Source of the DNA: Deroplatys truncata
Lineage: Eukaryota; Arthropoda; Insecta; Mantodea; Mantidae
NCBI GenBank assembly: GCA_030765065.1
Contig: CM060985.1
Span: 7,936,001 to 8,000,000 of the forward strand
DNA: 64,000 bases
Direction of reading: 5' to 3'
Part shown: positions 56,335 through 64,000 of the stretch, piece after piece
Numbering within the stretch: the first letter of the stretch is position 1
Layout of the letters: each line of letters opens with the position of its first letter
Program-made: the position numbers and the translations under genes
Notes under the pieces: generated by a model
Seen by the model: the letters and a program-made list of their open reading frames with translations, nothing else
Databases searched by the model: none
What the model was told of the DNA's origin: nothing

Positions 56335-57000
56335 CTTAGATCCTTAAGGAAGGGGAAGTATTGTAAAAAATTTGATTTTGAGATTTCACTGGAAAAGTAT
56401 GTTTTGAGGATTCTTGAATCCAGGTAAGTGCTTATACAAACACAAGCTATTTGGACAACATTAAATATTGCTTTGCATTTTATTTTCTTTAAAAAGTTCT
56501 AAAGCTTTTAATTACAAGTATATTTGAAATAATGTCATGGTAAATTAAATAAAGTGATTTTCTTCCCACTGATTTTAAATAACTGCAAAACCATACTCTA
56601 TTGACAAACATCTACTAAAAAAAAAAAAGCATAGAAAACATATACACAATATAGTGTTTTTGTCAAGTAATAAATGATTTTGTAGCATTAGTCATTTTCA
56701 AAATATCCCGTGTTGTATGATTACATGTTCCCAAATTAACAGTGTTGCCTAATGGCAAATACTTAAGTATCTTTCTTTTTTCCCTTTCCTTCACATGAGT
56801 TAATTACTATGAATTTATTTCTCCATGCTTCCAATAAAGTTCTGGATGTTGTTTCTATATGTTCTGTGTAAGTTAGCTTTTATTGCTGAATTTGAGATTA
56901 TTTGTAAATGTAAGCAGTGTAATGCAGAGAGAATAAGGTAATATACAAGGTAGACATTGAACTCTTAATGGGTAGTGAAAGTCATATGAGAGTTGCACAT
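56335..57000 (-). repeat. Dispersed repeat family A inside right arm
   Basis: Begins 'ttttctctaccgcttagatc', has 'tttgagatttcactggaaaa', and ends 'gtgaaagtcatatgagagtt'. It is the orthologous position to 41800-42835 in the left arm and preserves the empty site of SINE copy 5. Confidence 0.65.
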
Positions 57001-57134
57001 GAGTTTTGTTAATTCCTATAACAAGATGTGCTACTGAAGTGTTCGAATAAGTTGCAATAACACCTATCTCATAATTTTGATAACTTGTGTATTGTGTCAA
57101 ACAAATGATAAGTAATCCAGTGTTAACCTTGGAG

Positions 57135-57210
57135 GTTAATGTACCATGGTAGCTCAGTGATAGAGCATCAGCATGGAAACCCAAGGATCCACGGTTTGAG
57201 CCCCAGCCTT
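57135..57210 (+). repeat. tRNA-like module in right arm
   Basis: 'ccatggtagctcagtgatag' and 'cacggtttgagccccag' resemble A and B boxes of a Pol III promoter. Acceptor and T stems do not pair well, so I do not call a tRNA gene. Confidence 0.55.
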
Positions 57211-58429
57211 GGCATTCAATGATTCAACTTTAAAACTTGGTAAAACCCAAATTAACCCTGGCAGTGGTTAAATGTAAAGCTTGGAAATTAAAGGTACCCA
57301 CAACATTAAGGTATGGTGTGATTGTCTTGAAGGTTTACTGAGACAAGATTACAGCATCAGCATGCGGTTCTATTGTATTTATTTCATCCATAGTAACAGA
57401 TAGTGCATGTTTTGGGATTTGTCAAAACACAAGATAATTGTACAATATCAAAGTGATACAACTCAAGTAACGTATAATGGGGTTCAATGTCCCTCATACC
57501 TGAAACTAAAATAACATACTGTTAAGTGCATATATTACATTTAGATATTTATTAGCAGACAGTAACTTATTGGATCCCTCAAGTGAATAATATTGATTTA
57601 AAAGCAGAAATTATGTAATTTCGTTTAAACATGTTCCCTTAGATATGCAGGTAAGTTGTTATATAATTTATATTTAAAATAGTTCTGATATAATTTGGTC
57701 TTATGTATAAGGAGATGCAACTTATTTATATTCTGACATTAACAGCACAAACTTCTGAATTTATGGTGAAAGCATAAAAATTGGATACAACATAATTTTG
57801 TAACCTGGCAATGATCACATGTATACTTATGTGATTCACTCGTACTGAAGTGACCTCACTTTGTTTTGATAGCTCACTAGCAATGAATGATCCACTTAAG
57901 GCTGTCAGTTTCTGTCTTCTGTTCGTGCTGTAAAGATGTGAAAGCTTATTCTAACATCTATGTTGTGTGAGAATGACTTTAGAGTATTGTTCCTGTCTTA
58001 TTATTAGTCCAATGAAATGCCTACAAAGAATTTCTATGTACAATACATACGTAGAAACTGCATCATGTAGACAGGTGTATAGACAATTTCCTGGTATTCC
58101 ACTTCCAAATAGAGATACCTACTGTCACATGTCCTGTTAGTAAGTTTAGGATCGCCTAAACACTAAACCAAAGAAGTGAAAAAGATGTGTCTCAACGGAA
58201 GAAAAAAACTGACAACATTCAAATGCTCTGACTAAAGAAGTATCTAAGACGTGTTGCACAGTAAGTTCATACAGCTACAGAGCGACTATTGTTCATCCAC
58301 TTATAACAAAGTTAGTACTCGTTATAGTGCATGCTACTATTTACTCATGGATATCTAATGTGGGAGTTTTTGGTTATACAGTTTATTTCTTATGCTATTA
58401 TCTTAAATATAAGCACTTTAATCAGAATC

Positions 58430-58735
58430 ATTAGAGCCACTCTTTTCAATATTTTTTATTTTCTGAGTAATAGTTTGTGTTGAGGGGGAGTCTCTTGAAA
58501 ATCTTGGAAGATTTGAAGTTAAACATCAAGTTTGGTATTTATCACACTTTTCATTTTAGAGTTTATGCTGTTCACAGAGACATGGATCTTTCTCTAAAAT
58601 GCTATTTTGTGTTCAGGGGGCCTCAAAACATGTATTTCTGGAGAAATCTCAATATCAAATTTTTGGGTGGAATACAATACAACCTCTACTTGCAGTGGGT
58701 ACATAGTAGAGAGAGTAAAACTCACAAAGTTGTAT
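58430..58735 (+). repeat. Dispersed repeat family A, 3' part
   Basis: 'catcaagtttggtatttatc', 'ctccaaaatgct'-like sequence, 'gagaaatctcaatatcaaat', 'ttttgggtggaatacaatac' and the terminal 'tagtagagagagtaaaac'. A clean match to 8200-8495. Confidence 0.7.
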
Positions 58736-58739
58736 AAAA

Positions 58740-59159
58740 GAATTTAATGCAGGTCGTAACAGAATATCTGTTAAGTATTTCTTACTGAGGCTTGAAGACA
58801 TTGAAAGATGGGAGAAGACTCACCACTTATTTGTATGTGACCTAGTGGTTATATTAGTGGACTATCTCTGGGGGCTGTGAAGGATATGTTAGGGAGTACC
58901 TTGCTAGGAAGGTCAAAACCTGCCTCCATGGTGAGACGCATGAACAAGGGCACTAAGAGAAGTGTGCTGCCATCTCATGTTGTTTTCTTCTGTTTCAGCT
59001 TTCAGGTTATAACAAGGGGAGTTATCTCATTTATTGTGTTTGGTGGCATACTTCTCTCTCAGCCAAGGTGAAATTGTTATTCTTATAATCCCATATTTAA
59101 TTCAATTTATTTTATCCCGATTGCAATTAAAGGGACAAGCAATGTGTATGGCTTGTGTA
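58740..59159. other. Unassigned interval
   Basis: No supported gene. The 64-codon frame at 58877-59071 is unrecognised. Confidence 0.45.
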
Positions 59160-59250
59160 ATATGTACAAGGGTGGGGTTCAAAATCCTATATCTGAAACA
59201 AAAATAACACGTTAAATATACATATATTACTTTTAGATATTCATTAGCAG
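59160..59250 (+). repeat. Family E fragment, third copy
   Basis: 'ggggttcaaaatcctatatc', 'gaaacaaaaataacacgtta' and 'agatattcattagcagacat' match 57480-57560 in the same orientation. This shows the arm sequence is dispersed. Confidence 0.6.
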
Positions 59251-59751
59251 ACATTTTCTCCCATGATGTCCCTGTAGCTCAGCACAGTTTGTGGATGGCA
59301 ACAAATAAATATTCACTTACCTTTACTGCAATACTAATGTTTAACGGTTATAATAAAGGGTAGAGAAAGTTGAATCACATAAACATGGCTACCCGTATGG
59401 ACAACAGGTCACATGTCATGAGACTCAGGCTTTCAGAAATCTGGAAATTAAATGGGTTGATTATATCATTGGAAGTGCAATAAAAGAAATTACTAGAGCT
59501 AAGACATTAATACATATATATGTGGTATTGCATGGCAGTCTGTCATAGAATATGAGGGAGGGGGTTCTAATAATCAAGTAATAGTTCAGACAAGTTTCTG
59601 ACATTGTCAAAAGTAAAATATATACAAAACAGAGAAAATGAAGACCATATATATTTTTCTTCTATTAAACAGTATTTTAATTTAATCTGAAATTGCTTCA
59701 CTTCATTTAATGCACTGATTATCGTCAGCAGTTTGTTTTATAAAATCTGCC

Positions 59752-59755
<4 letters not shown>

Positions 59756-59786
<31 letters not shown>
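59756..59786. repeat. (AT)n microsatellite
   Basis: About 15 AT dinucleotides. An open frame starting at 59733 runs through it and is not credible as a gene. Confidence 0.9.
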
Positions 59787-59791
<5 letters not shown>

Positions 59792-60275
59792 CACCATTGT
59801 TGGTAAATTTCTTGGTGGTTTGTTCTCTAAAATAACGATTGTTGCGTCTAGCGTTGCAGTCATTTACAATAAAGACAACTGCCTTATATACATACATTGT
59901 ATACAGTATGAACTTTTATATTTACTCAAAAGTCAGAATTTCTACTTCTGCAGAATGAATACTCTGTCCAGATGTCCTTGGACAACCTGTCCATGTTTCT
60001 ATTCCATATAACGTCGTAGTAAAGCAGATATTTAGATTAGAATCACCCAGTGGATTAAAGGGTCTCATTAGAGAGATGGATTTACTAATGTGTTATATGC
60101 TCAATGCGGGTAGACCACGTCAGACTATGGTCATGTTTTACATGATTCATTTATCTGAAGATTGATATTGAAGTTAGGCTAATTAAGTGCTCTCCCAGAG
60201 ACCTCATATTCTATATTAGTTTATCTTTACTATCCACACAGCAGATTGTTAGATGTATCATCTACATAGGATATT

Positions 60276-60605
60276 AAGGCTGGTTCACAATAAACAGGAA
60301 TGAGTATGGAAAGGTTAAAACACATTTATAATGTTGTGAGCGTTCACAATTAAAGAAACGTGGGAACAGCGAAACAAAGTTGTTAAAGTTTTAAGTTTCT
60401 CATTCTCATTTCTGGGCTGGTATATCAAGCATATTAGATATTATTCAAGATGACTGTTGCCAGAGCTCTGAGTAGTCGCAAGCTGGGAAAATGAAACTTC
60501 AAGGCATTCTGGCAAAAGTGCACCTTTAATGTCAGTTCACAATAACTGAGAACAACAAACTTAAAATACATGTATTGCAGTGGGAGAATTCACAATTAAC
60601 ACAAA
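60276..60605. repeat. MITE-like segment with TTCACAAT direct repeats
   Basis: Starts TTAAGGCTGGTTCACAATAA. The motif TTCACAATWA recurs near 60345, 60537 and 60590, and TTAA occurs again at the right side (60596-60599). A related end (TTAAGCCTGGTTTCACAGTA) occurs at 63981-64000. A TTAA-targeting MITE is possible, but the two ends are not clearly inverted. Confidence 0.35.
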
Positions 60606-60830
60606 GCTTTCGCTGGTCCTGGCAATGCGCTAGTTTGAGCCATATTATGTACTATACCATTTACGCATATGATAAATAGTACTGGTCCTAATCCACTTCC
60701 CTGAGGTAGTTGTGTTGTTATTAGTATCTCAAGTAGCTCACGACATAGACAGCGTATTAAATAACTTAATGATATAATAATATATGTTTTCTCGGAATTT
60801 AACACAGCAATGTTTTGGTTTTTAAGAATT
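60606..60830 (-). pseudogene. RT fragment of a non-LTR retrotransposon
   Basis: The minus strand reads TTQLPQGSGLGPVLFIICVN, preceded by KNQNIAVLNSEKTYIIIS. It is the palm loop (LPQGS.LGP.LF) of a LINE RT. The following ADD box is not present. It is a short, isolated relic. Confidence 0.65.
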
Positions 60831-61699
60831 TGAATACATATTACGTTGTACTATTACTTCACCAAGTAATGTGAGTCACATAACAGAGAGTGTCTGTAGG
60901 TTTAACTCGGTGGTTTATAAAGCTTATTTGTCTACAAGCTATTGAAATAATTCAGCCAGATCAATTTAGTGTCTTATATTACAATTTTTTCATTAAAATT
61001 TAAACTTTATTTGAAATGTAAAGCAATAACAAAGGCTAATGTATTTTATATAAACATCATGCTTTAACAGATGTACATGTTTTATGGGTATGTTTCTGTC
61101 TATGTCCTATGATTTACAAATCAAATAAAAGTCATTCAGTGACTATATGACTATACTTCATAGGCTATACACAGAAAATTCAAGATACACATTTTCTTCT
61201 TCATCACCATACCAGGCATTGGGCTGATCACCCATCATGGATATGCTATGATGCAGAGTTTGCTTGCTACTGACCCAAGGCATTGGCCTGCAAGTCCTTG
61301 GGGGTGTAAATCCCACAAAGAGGAGAGGAGGGTAATCAGTTAAAGAGAAGAGAGATAGACAGAGAGGGAGAGAGAGGAAAGAGTATGACTGAGTATAAAT
61401 GAATTTGCTTTATGTGGCAGGAATACCTGTTACGATATTTGAATTGGAAGGAGGTGTAATGCTTCCTTTACAAATAAAGAAATAGAACTAGCAGAACAAG
61501 TGTGTAAAATAATAAAAAGCTTGCATCAGAGAATGTTGGTATGTTTACAACACACTCAATATTCACATTAATGAATCCGAAGATGTCTACGGAACTGATT
61601 GTAAATCTGGGACTGGTAGTTGCCGCAATTGGGACTATATATGAGCCATCGCCGTGAAAGAAACCAAGAGTAACATCATTTGCAGAGAAGGTCGAAGTA
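60831..61699. other. Unassigned interval, GA-rich patch
   Basis: GA-rich low-complexity DNA lies at 61318-61382. 61100-61185 resembles the join region of family A at 35905-35975. No gene was seen. Confidence 0.45.
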
Positions 61700-62583
61700 T
61701 GGGGGCTGATCAACAAAGACTGAGACTGATTTTTTTCAGATGTTTATTACTCCAATTCAATGTTTACATGATCTTTTTCAAAGTAGTCCCCTCCTACTTC
61801 AATGCACCTTTTATAGCATCTCTGCCAGTCCTTGAACATGTGCTGCAGACCATTCTTTGTCAGGTCCTTAAGAATCGCCTCACTTTTCTTGAGCACTGCT
61901 TCAGAGTTCTCAAATCAAATACCCCTAAGCTTTGCCTTTAGTGATGGGAATAAAAAAAAGTCACAGGGTGCAAGATCGGGGCTATAAGGTGGATGTGGTA
62001 TACAGGTAATGTTGAATCGAGCCAGAAACTGCATGACTTGATTTGCGACGTGAGGCCGTGCATTGTCATGATGAAGTCACCACCCAGTCCGAGAAAGCTC
62101 TGGTCATTTCTTTGCAATGTGCTTCCTCTGTGTAGTATGCTGCTGTAACAGTAGTGTGAGGGGGAACTGCATGCTGGTAAATCATTCCATTACCGTCAAA
62201 AAATGTGATCACCATCACTTTCCCTGCAGATGGAACAACTTTTGCCTTTTTTGGTGTTGGAGAACTTGGCGATTTCCAAACTGTGCTGGCTTGTTTTCCT
62301 TCAGGATCATAATGATGCAGCCATGACTCATCACTGGTGATAATCAATTTAAAAAATGCATCCCCTCCATCAGCAAAGAGACGCAGCACCTGATTGTCTG
62401 GTATGCGAAAAGCACATAGGGTCTACAAAATAGAGCATTACTACCAACCTCCAATACGAGAGTGCTGCCGCCTACCAACATTATACATAAAATCCCACTC
62501 TTTTCAAATATTTATGTTACAGATACGAAACTATCATGGAAGCTACAGGGAAAAATCAGTCTGTCTTTGTTGATCAGCCCTTG
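61700..62583 (-). mobile_element. mariner (DD34D) element, copy 2, internally deleted, both ends present
   Basis: Complete from end to end (884 bp). The left end GGGGGCTGATCAACAAAGAC and the right end, its complement (…GTTGATCAGCCC), are flanked by TA at 61698-61699 and 62584-62585. Compared with copy 1 it lacks ~430 bp (copy 1 positions ~455-880), i.e. the helix-turn-helix region, and ~17 bp between repeated GTGTAG. It retains the first catalytic box (ITSDESWLHHYDPEG). Non-autonomous. Confidence 0.92.
62066..62389 (-). pseudogene. mariner transposase centre, open frame of 107 codons
   Basis: Residues 16-30 contain IITSDESWLHHYDPE with the first catalytic Asp at residue 20; residues ~57-90 contain AGKVMVITFFDGNGMIYQHA and TTVTAAYY. 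The C-terminal ~17 residues are out of frame because of the 17-bp deletion. The HDN and SPDLAPCDF boxes follow in another frame (61960-62075). It cannot encode an active enzyme. Confidence 0.85.
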
Positions 62584-62884
62584 TAGTTAATTATTCATTA
62601 CTTCCTGATGTGCCTAAACATCACAAAATGTTTAATCATACTTTTCTGTGTAAAGTTACTGTAGAGACGTGATTGCAATAGCATTCTTCATCCAAAGTGC
62701 ACACAATGCTCTCTTGTGTTTCCTGTAGTTATAACGTCATGACAATTATTGATCAAAATCGCATTAAGTGACAGCTCTTGAGTGGAAAGCAAGGAATGTA
62801 ATTATTTCTTTTGGCATTCTAAAACTATTTCATACCAGATACTTGAGATTTTATATCTTCCCCTCCTGAATGAAAGCCATTAAC

Positions 62885-63895
62885 TCTCTTTCTCAACGAG
62901 GAAGTGGCAGAAGATGATCTTCATCCATATCCTCTTGAAGATCTCACATTGGACAACTGAGATGAAAAGTATCCCAATTGTATTCACATGTTTAGTTAGC
63001 ACTTAATGGACTGTCTGCATTTGAAATGCTGCTACTGCAGATTTGCGTGGATATTCAGAATTTATATTTTGAGTTTTCATGATAATTTCCCATTCTTTAT
63101 TTTCAAGCACATTTTGTGTACATATATTCTGAAATTTTGATTTAGTTAACTTTTTAACTGCATGGAAGGGCAAGTTAAACATTGATTTCTGTTGAATGTG
63201 GCTTCCCAGCAGCTTCATTGTCAATCAGTCTGCAGTGTGAAGATACTCACTGGAAGGCTAATTTAATTAAATGATGCAGCACTTTGCGATTCTTTCACCT
63301 TTACAATGTTACAGCCTGCTTGGAAAATATAACTGCCTTTGAAAATGAGCATCCCAAAATAAAGGATGCAATGATGAACAAACAGCTATCAAAATTTGCA
63401 GAACTATCCTAAAAGCTTATAGAATGAAAAAAGACAGCATCTACACCTCTTCCATTTTGGTTGGGCTAAAACGATCATCAGTAAATATATGATATATAAT
63501 ATAAGGCTGACTTCTGGCATAGTGGAGAAGAATTTTCCAACGACCAAGCACCTTGTTATCTGTCTGACACTGTGCAACCCCCAAACCTATCTGCAACATG
63601 AAAGGGAAAGGAAATTTGTGTTAGAAGAGAAACCACTCCAGCATTCGCCTTGCCAACCAGAAAAACCAATGGTCAGAGTGACAGAAGTGGAATTGAACCC
63701 AGGGCCTCACGAATGCAAGCTTTGCATCTTGCTTGGTAGATATTCCTTTACTTCTCTTGTTTGTAATGGATTATATTTTCTTTAATTTTAGGAACATTTA
63801 ATTTTCTCTTAATGCCATAAACTTAAAATAAGTGTTGTTGATGTTTCTCCCAAGTGGTGATTAACTCAATAGTTCCAGTTCATATTCAATGGTGG
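62885..63895 (-). repeat. Dispersed repeat family F, copy 2
   Basis: Reverse complement of 22190-23440 without its ~310-bp insertion. It carries a good B box on the minus strand (GGGTTCAATTCC, ~63690-63701) downstream of 'gcaaagcttgcattcgtgag', suggesting a Pol III-derived head within a ~1-kb repeat. Confidence 0.75.
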
Positions 63896-64000
63896 AATTA
63901 ATGTGCTAATATTTGCAGGGTTGGTATTAGTGAGAATTTCACAGCATCTGAATCTTTTTTAAGGTTTGCTGTAACAATACTTAAGCCTGGTTTCACAGTA

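Larger units (their letters stand above)
55520..58020 (-). repeat. Right arm of the inverted pair (family E)
   Basis: Reverse complement of 40605-43695 with ~75-85% visual identity. It includes 'gaaatggtgggaaggcatat'-type sequence at 55545, 'gagccatctttcgttccttg' at 55660, 'ctggattcaagaatcctcaa' (complement at 56395-56415), a family A copy at 56335-57000, a tRNA-like module at 57135-57210 and 'ttattattagtccaatgaaa' at 57998. It lacks the SINE of the left arm. Confidence 0.8.

Noticed and set aside
57135-57210. tRNA gene
   Set aside because: A- and B-box-like words are present, but acceptor and T stems do not pair and a second diverged copy sits in the other repeat arm.
59733-60011. 92-codon frame
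   Set aside because: It runs through an (AT)n microsatellite and has no recognisable domain.

Overview
The window looks like intergenic DNA from a large, AT-rich arthropod genome, most likely an insect. Evidence for this is the set of decayed elements it holds: mariner/Tc1 relatives, HTH-type transposons of the DUF4817 kind, Merlin and hAT DNA transposons, several clades of non-LTR retrotransposons and a tRNA-derived SINE. I found no intact host protein gene, no rRNA or genuine tRNA gene, no CRISPR and no bacterial-style operon. The order of the insect cannot be fixed from sequence alone; a polyneopteran (cockroach, termite, cricket or stick-insect type) is only a guess from the repeat style.

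Layout. 1-8 kb: a mariner copy cut by the window edge, a decayed protein-coding fragment, a non-LTR element with a putative SGNH-type ORF1, a DD41D-type Tc1/mariner transposase and a DUF4817-type fragment. 8-18 kb: mostly unassigned AT-rich DNA, with an 852-bp terminal-inverted-repeat element, a Merlin/ISXO2-like transposase relic and a 5'-truncated LINE. 18.6-24.2 kb: a degenerate ~114-bp tandem array broken by SINEs, two long copies of a dispersed repeat (family A here), an RT relic and one arm of an inverted pair (family F). 24.3-31.7 kb: the standout locus, one mariner element bounded by matching inverted ends and TA, whose transposase C-terminal coding segment has been amplified into ~51 copies of a 77-bp minisatellite, and which has also taken a 5'-truncated CR1/L2-like LINE. 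32-40 kb: mainly unassigned DNA with an RNase H relic, family A copies and a compact promoter-like block with heat-shock element, CCAAT boxes and TATA. 40.6-58.0 kb: two inverted arms of 2.5-3 kb around ~12 kb that holds a CpG-rich block, two convergent LINE relics, a DUF4817-type transposon and a hAT element with a perfect 8-bp target duplication. 58-64 kb: more repeats, a second mariner copy and the second family F arm.

How it works together. Nothing suggests a coordinated pathway. The story is nested insertion and decay: SINE into family A inside an inverted arm, LINE into a minisatellite inside a mariner. Almost every recognisable reading frame is broken by stops, frameshifts or loss of catalytic residues. 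The most original signal is the birth of a minisatellite from transposase coding sequence. Next come the heat-shock-like promoter joined to a dispersed repeat, and the CpG-rich block at 43.7-44.6 kb, the only place where a host gene 5' end seems plausible.
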